From contig NVWJ01000001.1 of assembly GCA_002746235.1 (NCBI GenBank), positions 324,492-334,638 on the forward strand: a DNA stretch of 10,147 nt, in the 5' to 3' direction. Shown piece after piece: positions 1-5,918 of this stretch. Every line of letters starts with the position of its first letter. Position 1 is the stretch's first letter. The DNA comes from Planctomycetota bacterium. Its GTDB lineage: Bacteria > Planctomycetota > UBA1135. A program made the translations under genes and the position numbers. Under the pieces are notes generated by a model that made no database searches, was not told the DNA's origin, and saw only the letters and a list, made by a program, of their open reading frames with translations.

Positions 1-228
1 GTGAAAGGGGAGATTCGCGAGCTGGGCGCCTTCCGAAGTCCGCCACTCGATACCGGAAACTGGAGCCTTTCTTGGTCAGCCACACCCGGCGCGACCCCCG
101 AACCGAATATGCGCTTCGCCCTGCCGATCGCTCCAAAAGAAGAACGCGAGTTTCGCATTGTGATTCCCGATTCCGATCCCAATCTCGTAGTGGTTTACGA
201 CGTCGGAATCTCGGACTACCTCAACTAG
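1..228 (+). CDS. C-terminal fragment of an unrecognised protein (partial at 5' end)
   Basis: The frame is open from the first base of the window and ends at TAG 226-228, so this is most likely the last 75 codons of a longer gene beginning upstream. The GTG at base 1 need not be the true start. I do not recognise the family. The visible tail is mixed polar and hydrophobic and rich in Pro, Glu and Asp. It has alternating hydrophobic residues near the end (FRIVIPDSD, LVVVYDVGISDYLN), which suggests a beta-rich domain, and there is no membrane helix. Its last 8 nt overlap the 3' end of the convergent TetR gene. Two other frames overlap here (plus-strand 72-323 and minus-strand 76-279), so coding status is likely but not certain. 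Confidence 0.5.
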   Translation: MKGEIRELGAFRSPPLDTGNWSLSWSATPGATPEPNMRFALPIAPKEEREFRIVIPDSDPNLVVVYDVGISDYLN

Positions 229-814
229 AGATCGACACCGGCGGGATGGCCGGAAAGCAAGTTGCGAAGGCCTGCTCAAGCAGAGAACTTAAATTCAACT
301 CGCCGTTCGAACTCTGCCAATGATTCATCGCAGCATCTAAAGCCGCCATGCAGGCGCCGGCGAGAACATCGTCCTCGAGACTGCGTTCCTTGCTGCCGCG
401 CACCATGGCAAAAGCTTGCGCGAGCTCATCGCGATCTTCAAATTCCTGCTCCACCGCAGCGGCATGCACCTGTGGAGTGGCATAGAGGAAACGGACCCGG
501 CGTAGAAGTGTTGCCAAACTTCCCTGGGTAGCAAATGCGGTGATGAGGGCGTCGCGAAAAGCAGCAGCTGGTGGTTGTTTTTTGAACAGGCGGCGGCCGA
601 TTTCGCTATCTAGCTCGTATTCATCCCATACCACAAGAGATTCTTTGGTTCCGAAATAGCGGTATAGGGTGGACTCAGAAACCTCTCCCTCTTGAGCAAC
701 ATCTTGCATGGTCACATTGTCAAAACCCCTTTCCTCGAAAAGGGTTAGGGCGACGTCCTGAAGCCTTCTTTTGGCCTCTAGTCGGTTCCTCTGACGCAGA
801 TTGAGCTTGCTCAT
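221..814 (-). CDS. TetR/AcrR-family transcriptional repressor
   Basis: This 197-aa protein has the classic TetR layout. The N-terminal three-helix DNA-binding domain spans about residues 8-60, with the helix-turn-helix and its signature at 35-60 (VTMQDVA, then VSESTLYRYFGTKESLV). A helical ligand-binding and dimerisation region follows at about 65-190. The length is typical. I chose ATG 812-814 (MSKLNLRQRN) over an upstream in-frame ATG at 880 because the extra 22 residues are unlike TetR N-termini and would run through the operator and promoter. No clear Shine-Dalgarno precedes this start, and a TATACT box lies 9 nt upstream. The gene diverges from the flavin amine oxidase, so that gene and tetR itself are the expected targets through the palindrome at 856-870. 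The inducer is unknown; an amine or its aldehyde product is a guess from context. Confidence 0.93.
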   Translation of the reverse strand: MSKLNLRQRNRLEAKRRLQDVALTLFEERGFDNVTMQDVAQEGEVSESTLYRYFGTKESLVVWDEYELDSEIGRRLFKKQPPAAAFRDALITAFATQGSLATLLRRVRFLYATPQVHAAAVEQEFEDRDELAQAFAMVRGSKERSLEDDVLAGACMAALDAAMNHWQSSNGELNLSSLLEQAFATCFPAIPPVSISS

Positions 815-823
815 GCTTGCCCG

Positions 824-853
824 AGTATACACAAATATGAAAGTAAGTTGCAA
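824..853 (-). promoter_or_regulatory. Predicted promoter of the tetR gene (shares its -35 box)
   Basis: Reading the minus strand, a -35-like TTGCAA (853-848) is followed by an 18-nt spacer and a -10 TATACT (829-824). The predicted transcription start is near 817, only about 3 nt before the ATG at 814, so the mRNA would be almost leaderless. The -35 hexamer is the same palindromic TTGCAA used on the other strand by the amine oxidase promoter. Assignment is by eye against the sigma-70-type consensus. Confidence 0.5.
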
Positions 854-876
854 CCTGACAGTTACTGTCATATATT
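848..876 (+). promoter_or_regulatory. Predicted promoter of the amine oxidase gene
   Basis: TTGCAA (848-853) matches the TTGACA consensus in four of six positions. A 17-nt spacer and TATATT (871-876) follow. A start about 7 nt downstream would fall at or next to A883 of the ATG, giving a leaderless transcript. No Shine-Dalgarno is visible before this ATG. The spacer is almost entirely occupied by the 15-bp palindrome, as expected for a repressed promoter. Confidence 0.6.
856..870. promoter_or_regulatory. Predicted TetR operator, 15-bp perfect palindrome
   Basis: TGACAGTTACTGTCA has two perfect 7-bp half-sites around one central base. It sits inside the spacer between the -35 and -10 hexamers of the oxidase promoter and 3 bp from the -35 hexamer of the divergent tetR promoter. 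Position, size and symmetry are those expected of a TetR-dimer operator, so binding should block the oxidase promoter directly and probably autoregulate tetR. A second short palindrome, GTTGCAAC, lies at 847-854 and contains the shared -35 box. Binding by this particular repressor is inferred from adjacency. Confidence 0.75.
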
Positions 877-882
877 TCAATC

Positions 883-2340
883 ATGCCTTCTCCTCTCAAC
901 CGACGCCGCTTCCTGCAATTTGGCACCTTAGGTTTGGGCGGCGCCTTGACCGCATCGCAGGCAGCATGGGCAAAAACGCTGCTGCCGGGAACGCAAACGG
1001 TGACCGATTTAGATTTCCAACGCGAGCCGGACGAAGTGGTTGATGTGGTCATCATCGGCGGCGGAATCTCAGGACTCACTGCGGCTTATGCATTAAAGCA
1101 GAAAGGTCGTAAAAGCGTGAAGGTCTTGGAAGTGCGCGACCGGGTGGGTGGCCGCACTTTGAACGCCCCGACCTCGAACGGAAGTTATGTCGAACTTGGT
1201 GGACAATGGGTTGGCCCCACGCAAGATGCTGTGCTTGGTTTAATGGGCGATCTTGGCATCGGCCGCTTTCCGACCTACAACACCGGCCGGCAGGTCGATC
1301 AAACTTCGAGCGGCAGCCTTGGCCCCTTGGAGATTTTGGATTACCTGAATGCGGTGCGCAAAATCGACAACTTGTCCAAGATGGTGCCGCGCGACAATCC
1401 TTGGAATGCTGCCAATGCCGCGCAATGGGATAGCATGACAGTACGCGATTGGATGAATCAGAACATGAGCACCGATGCTGCCAAGGACATTATTGAATTC
1501 ACCGTGCAATCTGATTTTGGTGGATCCACGCGCAGTGTTTCCTTCCTGTGGTTTCTGTTTTATGTGCATAGCGCCACCAACTTCAACACCATGTCGGACA
1601 AGGCGCAACGCTGGCGGATTGAAGGTGGTGCGCAAACTATTTCACTCAAACTCGCGCGTAAAGTGCGCCAGAAAGTGCAATTGAATGCCGGTGTCGATGG
1701 CATCCTATGGCGACCAAATGGTGCCTTAATTCGCTACGGCGGACGGCATCTCATCGCCGCGCGCAAAGTCATTATTGCCATGATGCCGCGCGATGCCGCC
1801 AACATGCGTTTCTTCCCTCATCTCCCGGCGCAACGTGATGCTCTACAGCGCAACTGGGGCACCGGTCAAGGCGATAAATACTTTGCGGTTTACCCCACTC
1901 CATTCTGGCGCCAACAAGGGCAAAGCGGCACCGGACTTTCCGATAACCAGTTCATCGTGCTTTCGTGGGACAACTCTCCGTCCGATGGTTCGGTGGGGAT
2001 CCTCGGTGGGTTCGCTGCTCTAGAAGGTTCACAACGCCCACCGACTTTCGCACTCCGACGTCAACTGGTCCTGCGCTCCTTCGCATCCTTCTTTGGACCA
2101 CAAGCGATGAACGCGATTGAGGTGCATGAGAAGTCATGGGAGTTAGACCCCAACACCGAAGGATGCGTATCGCCTTTGGAACCTGGATTTCTCACCGCGT
2201 TTGGCCCCGCCTTACGAGAACCAGTCGGTCCGATTCACTGGGCCGGCACCGAGACCTCTACGGTTTGGTGCGGCTACATGGATGGCGCGGTGCGTGCAGG
2301 ACGCCGCGCCGCGGAAGAAGTGGATCTTGCTTTGGGCTAA
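883..2340 (+). CDS. Tat-exported flavin monoamine oxidase family protein
   Basis: This 485-aa FAD-dependent amine oxidase (MAO-like family) would oxidatively deaminate an amine to an aldehyde, ammonia and H2O2. A twin-arginine signal (RRRFLQ, residues 7-12) and a hydrophobic stretch to about residue 30 predict folded export to the periplasm. The Rossmann FAD motif GGGISG is at 59-64, the ribose-binding region VLEVRDRVGGR at 81-91 and the family motif GGQWVGP at 106-112. A second FAD motif, GTETSTVWCGYMDGAV, spans 455-470. Cys428 in TEGC aligns with the cysteine that carries covalent FAD in mitochondrial MAO. Val429 replaces the adjacent cage tyrosine, whereas Tyr465 matches the second cage tyrosine. 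The active-site lysine region appears to read MRFF (Arg309). The substrate cannot be assigned. The gene ends 10 nt from the convergent DUF1501 gene, with no obvious terminator between them. Confidence 0.93.
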   Translation: MPSPLNRRRFLQFGTLGLGGALTASQAAWAKTLLPGTQTVTDLDFQREPDEVVDVVIIGGGISGLTAAYALKQKGRKSVKVLEVRDRVGGRTLNAPTSNGSYVELGGQWVGPTQDAVLGLMGDLGIGRFPTYNTGRQVDQTSSGSLGPLEILDYLNAVRKIDNLSKMVPRDNPWNAANAAQWDSMTVRDWMNQNMSTDAAKDIIEFTVQSDFGGSTRSVSFLWFLFYVHSATNFNTMSDKAQRWRIEGGAQTISLKLARKVRQKVQLNAGVDGILWRPNGALIRYGGRHLIAARKVIIAMMPRDAANMRFFPHLPAQRDALQRNWGTGQGDKYFAVYPTPFWRQQGQSGTGLSDNQFIVLSWDNSPSDGSVGILGGFAALEGSQRPPTFALRRQLVLRSFASFFGPQAMNAIEVHEKSWELDPNTEGCVSPLEPGFLTAFGPALREPVGPIHWAGTETSTVWCGYMDGAVRAGRRAAEEVDLALG

Positions 2341-2350
2341 CCGAGATTCC

Positions 2351-3643
2351 CTAGAACAAGCCGCGCACTTTCGACGGACTGTACTGCGGGAAAAACTCCT
2401 TCGGCACATCGAAGCCCAGGGTGTTTTCCAAGACTTCGTTCATGACGTCGCGGAAGTCGGTGGTCACGGCTAAATCACGACCTTGATAAAGATCGGTTTC
2501 TTTAAGACCGCGCCAATCACCGTGCACCTTGCCGCCTTTGACGCCACCGCCAAACAGCAACATGTTGCTGCCATGACCGTGATCGGTGCCGCTGTTTCCG
2601 TTTTCACGGCAAGTACGTCCGAACTCCGACATGACCAAAATGCTCGTTGTGTCTAGCTGCGGACCGAGATCTTGACAGAAAGCCGCAAGGCTTTGCGAGA
2701 AATCGGTCATGCGGGTAGCCATGCGCCCTTCGACCCCACCTTCCTGCGTGTGGTCATCCCAACCGCCGTAATCGATGCCGGCAACTTCCAAGCCTTCATT
2801 GGCACGCAAAACCAAAGCGATCTGCTTCAAACGATTCGCGAACCGCGACTTCGGATAACTTGTTCCAGAAACGGTTTGATTGTTGCGCATGGCCTTCTTC
2901 TTTTTCTTCTCTGCAACCGCAATGATCTCGCCAAAGCGACGCAAAGTTTCAATCGTGATGCGACCGGACTGCACGACGCCGGCGCGATCTTCCTCGCGTT
3001 GACCGCTCATGCTGTCGCCGCCTTCCATCATGCCGCCGCTGTCACCGTAGAATCGTTCGAAGCGATCCAGTGTTTTACCTGTCTTGCGGCGGCCAAGGGA
3101 TGTCGGCACAGCCAGCACGGGATAACTTCCACGCAAAGAGCGCGGCAACAGTTCCTGCATGCCTAAAGCGCGAAACTCACTCACGTTGTCCTTCTTCGGC
3201 CGGGTCATCTCGAGGTATCGGTTGACCCAACCATTACGCATCGTGCGATCTCCCGGTGCCGCAAACTCCATCCAATCTTGCGCATCGAAGTGGCTGCGCG
3301 TCCGGTGTGGTGAACCTGCGCAAACGATGGGCGCGAATTTGCCAGCGTCGAAGATTGGCTTCAACGATTTCATAGCAGGGTGCAGACCAAAGGTTTTATC
3401 CAAAGGCACCACGCCCTCAGCAATCGTCGTAGCAATGGTTGGACGCAAGGCTTCGTAGCCTGGATCACCCATCGGCACAATCATGTTCATACCATCGGCC
3501 GCACCACGTAGGAAAATAACCACGAGTGCCGAGCTGGTCGGGCTCTGTGGTGCCGCGAACAACCTTGAGGTGAATGGATCCACCTGAGAAAGGATGCCGG
3601 CGGTTGCTGCCAGGCGAAGAAAGTCACGTCGGGTGGTGTTCAT
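2351..3643 (-). CDS. DUF1501 family protein, Tat-exported
   Basis: This 430-aa protein belongs to the DUF1501 family, which has an alkaline-phosphatase-like fold but no established reaction. The N-terminus has a textbook Tat motif (TRRDFLR, residues 4-10) and a hydrophobic segment, with a probable cleavage site near Ala30-Ala31. Family landmarks in order are LRGAADGMN (45-53), RSHFDAQDWME (116-126), YGGWDDHTQ (292-300), SEFGRT (339-344) and GTDHGHGSNMLLFGGGVKGG (352-371). The conserved Asp and His residues in these motifs are candidate metal ligands by analogy with the superfamily. A Lys run (246-250) sits in the variable middle region. Start ATG 3641-3643 overlaps the end of the DUF1800 gene by 4 nt (ATGA), so the two are translationally coupled. 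This pairing is very common and suggests joint action in the periplasm or at the envelope. Confidence 0.93.
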   Translation of the reverse strand: MNTTRRDFLRLAATAGILSQVDPFTSRLFAAPQSPTSSALVVIFLRGAADGMNMIVPMGDPGYEALRPTIATTIAEGVVPLDKTFGLHPAMKSLKPIFDAGKFAPIVCAGSPHRTRSHFDAQDWMEFAAPGDRTMRNGWVNRYLEMTRPKKDNVSEFRALGMQELLPRSLRGSYPVLAVPTSLGRRKTGKTLDRFERFYGDSGGMMEGGDSMSGQREEDRAGVVQSGRITIETLRRFGEIIAVAEKKKKKAMRNNQTVSGTSYPKSRFANRLKQIALVLRANEGLEVAGIDYGGWDDHTQEGGVEGRMATRMTDFSQSLAAFCQDLGPQLDTTSILVMSEFGRTCRENGNSGTDHGHGSNMLLFGGGVKGGKVHGDWRGLKETDLYQGRDLAVTTDFRDVMNEVLENTLGFDVPKEFFPQYSPSKVRGLF

Positions 3644-5280
3644 TGCTGTTGAAACTCCGGGGAACCGAGCAAGAGACCCACTAATTCTGGGCCAAGCTCA
3701 TACAAATCAGGCACTTTCTTTTTCTCGAGGTACTCGGAAGTCACCGTCGCCAAGGCAGCGCGCGTGCGAGCGCCAGCACCGCCTGGCAAAATCAGTTGAG
3801 TGAGATGATGCTGCCACAAACGCGGCGGCAAATCGATCGGTATTTGATCGTAAAAAGAATCGGGAATGGCGACGGCATCGACCTTACCGTTTGCGAGATC
3901 GACTGCAAACTCCCAGCGCAAAGCCATGACACCTGGATCTAACCACGCATCGGAGGTGTCGTAATAGCCGGTTGGGTCGTCGCAGTTGTAAATCGGTTGG
4001 CCCATAGCCACCAGATAACGCTCTAACTCGCCGAGGCTTCCAATCTCACATCCGGTGATGCGCAACGCACTAATGATGAACTCATACGGCGTTTTGAATT
4101 TGCTGCGCACGTTAGCTGGATTCCAGAACTCCTCGCTTTCGATGATGGTTTCAAGCATAGACACCATGTCGCCATCGGTCTTGCGATAGGTCTTCGCAAC
4201 TTTGGCCACCAACCTCTCCGGAGGATTGTCGGCGACCAAGAACCGCACCAATTTCATAGCAATGAAATCCGCGGTGCCTTTGTGCTTGCCAAGCATTTTC
4301 AATAATGCCATACCTTGACCCGGACCGCCGTCGCGATCTTCGCGGATGAGTTTACCAAGCACACGCTTGTTGCCGTCGACGTGCATGTCGGGATTGAACA
4401 AATATTGACGCGTGCCTTCACGCTTTGCATCGATGGTCCAGCCAGTCAAGCATTCAGCCACCGCGATGACATCTTTCTGTTTATAAAAGTTGTCCACTCC
4501 AAGGGTGTGCAACTCCAGCAGCTCACGCCCATAGTTTTCATTCAACCCTCGTTGCGATGCAATCTGCACCGCTTCTTCGGCGCGCTCCTCCGAACCCGTG
4601 TTGCGTTTTGTACGACGCTCTAATTCAGCAAGTTGTTGCTTACTCGGTGGCTTGCGCGACAAACGGTTGTCGAGGTAATTCAGCATGGCCGGATGAGTTG
4701 CCGATGCGGTCAGCATGTCAGGGAAATTCCCCCACACGTGTTGCTGCACTACGACGCGTTCATAGTCCGGCATTTGCGCGTAAATCGACTGACCCTTGGT
4801 GAAACTGACATTGAAGTGATTGCGCCAGAACTCGGTCATCACCTCGGTCGTCTGTCGCTCACTGAACACGGCACGGAAAGCAACACTCTCCATGAGTTCT
4901 TCCATCGGAATCCGATTTTTACGGCGCGCCAATCTCTGTTCAACAATGGTAGATTTTTCTTGGCGTGGAGTCGCAGTAAAAGCAACACACTCTGCAATAC
5001 CCATACTTAAGGTCTGAAACTCGGATAAACGATCCTCTAGGCGCGGGTCCTTCGACTCCTGAAATCCAAACTGATTCTTCAACCAGTTGTCCACTCCCAT
5101 CTCCAGAACGCGGTCAATCTCGCCCGGGCGCGGACCATAAGCCAAACGCGATAAAACATGCGCCGCGCGTTGCTGCTCCGTCAAAGGTGCTAGCCCTTCC
5201 TCCTGCGCCACCAAGGTCGGTGCAGCAAGAAGTGTGAGGCAAGCGGAAACCAGAAGGTGCCGAGGTTCCATAGACCCCAT
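3640..5280 (-). CDS. DUF1800 family protein with signal peptide
   Basis: This protein of about 546 aa belongs to the DUF1800 family, a large, mainly helical secreted protein of unknown activity usually encoded next to DUF1501. Numbering is from the chosen start. A Sec-type signal peptide covers about residues 5-25 (hydrophobic core LLVSACLTLLAAPTLVA). Family motifs are HVLSRLAYGPRPGEI (41-55), MTEFWRNHFNV (148-158), GLNENYGRELLELHTLGVD (245-263), CLTGWTID (277-284), KFKTPYEFIISALR (394-407), GQPIYNCDDPTGY (427-439) and LLGSPEFQ at the C-terminus. A charged stretch of about 30 residues at 208-238 looks like a family-variable insertion. ATG 5278-5280 is preferred because AAAGG lies about 6 nt upstream. 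ATG at 5307 (adding 9 polar residues) and at 5271 are alternatives. The 74-nt gap from the upstream lipoprotein gene shows no convincing promoter or terminator. Confidence 0.92.
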   Translation of the reverse strand: MGSMEPRHLLVSACLTLLAAPTLVAQEEGLAPLTEQQRAAHVLSRLAYGPRPGEIDRVLEMGVDNWLKNQFGFQESKDPRLEDRLSEFQTLSMGIAECVAFTATPRQEKSTIVEQRLARRKNRIPMEELMESVAFRAVFSERQTTEVMTEFWRNHFNVSFTKGQSIYAQMPDYERVVVQQHVWGNFPDMLTASATHPAMLNYLDNRLSRKPPSKQQLAELERRTKRNTGSEERAEEAVQIASQRGLNENYGRELLELHTLGVDNFYKQKDVIAVAECLTGWTIDAKREGTRQYLFNPDMHVDGNKRVLGKLIREDRDGGPGQGMALLKMLGKHKGTADFIAMKLVRFLVADNPPERLVAKVAKTYRKTDGDMVSMLETIIESEEFWNPANVRSKFKTPYEFIISALRITGCEIGSLGELERYLVAMGQPIYNCDDPTGYYDTSDAWLDPGVMALRWEFAVDLANGKVDAVAIPDSFYDQIPIDLPPRLWQHHLTQLILPGGAGARTRAALATVTSEYLEKKKVPDLYELGPELVGLLLGSPEFQQQ

Positions 5281-5354
5281 CCTATGCCTTTGCGCGGAGT
5301 TGTGCATCCTTGTTCTAACCCGGCCGCCGAGGTGCGGTTTCTGCCCTTAGGGGG

Positions 5355-5918
5355 TCAAAAGTTGGCAACCACCGCTAGATGCCAAGATTCGTCGAAGGTT
5401 TCATAGCCAAAATCGAGCCCGCCGTTGCGGTCGAACATCCAGATGACCCCGGACTGCAGGTTGCCCTCCCAAAAAAGGGTGGTGAGGATGGCCGTTTCGC
5501 GGCCATCGCGGGTTTCAATACTGCGGTCGTAGAAGTTGCCGATGCCCCCGCCAAGGTAAAGGCCAAGATGATTGGATGGGCGAAAAAGGAAGCCCATGTT
5601 GTAGACCACGGCTCCTTGATAATTATCTAGACGCAAGTCCTCGTCGTCGTTGTCATCGTCCTCGATTTCATCATAAGCCAAATCCAATCCGGCAATGCTG
5701 TCGAAGCGCGCGGAAGCATAGGTCCCCCAGTTACTGCTGCCAGCATTGAACATGGCAAGGTGCACACCAGTGCGTGCGTTGCCCCTATGCAATCCACTCA
5801 CCGCGCCAATGCTAAAAGCCTCAAATGGAATCATGCCTCGATCGGGGCCATGGGGAAGCGTGCAACTTGCAAACCCAAACGACAAGGCAACTGCCAAAGC
5901 CAAGCGGGACGACCTCAT
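5355..5918 (-). CDS. Small predicted outer-membrane lipoprotein, barrel-like, unknown function
   Basis: This 187-aa protein has a short basic N-terminus, a hydrophobic segment and a Cys at position 19 in GFASC. That is an acceptable, slightly non-canonical lipobox and predicts lipid modification after cleavage. The mature part has alternating hydrophobic and aromatic strands with many Gly, Asn and Tyr residues (VVYNMGFLFRP, LGLYLGGGIGNFYDRS) and ends in the aromatic residue Phe187. This resembles small outer-membrane beta-sheet or barrel proteins. A very acidic stretch (DEIEDDDNDDED, 83-94) is probably an exposed loop. I do not recognise a named family. Its ATG follows directly on the stop codon of the DUF5916 gene (TAAATG, no spacing) and lacks a Shine-Dalgarno, so translation probably depends on re-initiation and the two products likely work in the same compartment. 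Confidence 0.8.
   Translation of the reverse strand: MRSSRLALAVALSFGFASCTLPHGPDRGMIPFEAFSIGAVSGLHRGNARTGVHLAMFNAGSSNWGTYASARFDSIAGLDLAYDEIEDDDNDDEDLRLDNYQGAVVYNMGFLFRPSNHLGLYLGGGIGNFYDRSIETRDGRETAILTTLFWEGNLQSGVIWMFDRNGGLDFGYETFDESWHLAVVANF

Noticed and set aside
815..880. Upstream ATG giving a 219-aa TetR
   Set aside because: The added residues would be encoded by the promoter and operator DNA and do not resemble a TetR N-terminus.
720..1079. 119-codon minus-strand open frame across the tetR/oxidase gap
   Set aside because: It would run through both promoters, the operator and the Tat-signal region of the oxidase. The protein is Pro, Ser and Lys rich without domain features.
2341..2350. 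Bidirectional terminator expected between the convergent oxidase and DUF1501 genes
   Set aside because: The gap is only 10 bp and I find no stem-loop with a T-tract in it or at the gene ends.
2894..2908. Lys run in DUF1501 (residues 246-250) as a slippage or frameshift site
   Set aside because: The longest A-run in the codons is only about five bases, the frame is intact on both sides, and conserved motifs follow in the same frame.
2672..3166. 164-codon plus-strand open frame
   Set aside because: It is antisense to conserved DUF1501 motifs and has no recognisable domain, signal or start context.
5344..5352. CCCTTAGGG palindrome between the lipoprotein and DUF1800 genes
   Set aside because: It is too short to form a terminator hairpin, there is no T-run on the minus strand, and such 9-mers occur by chance.
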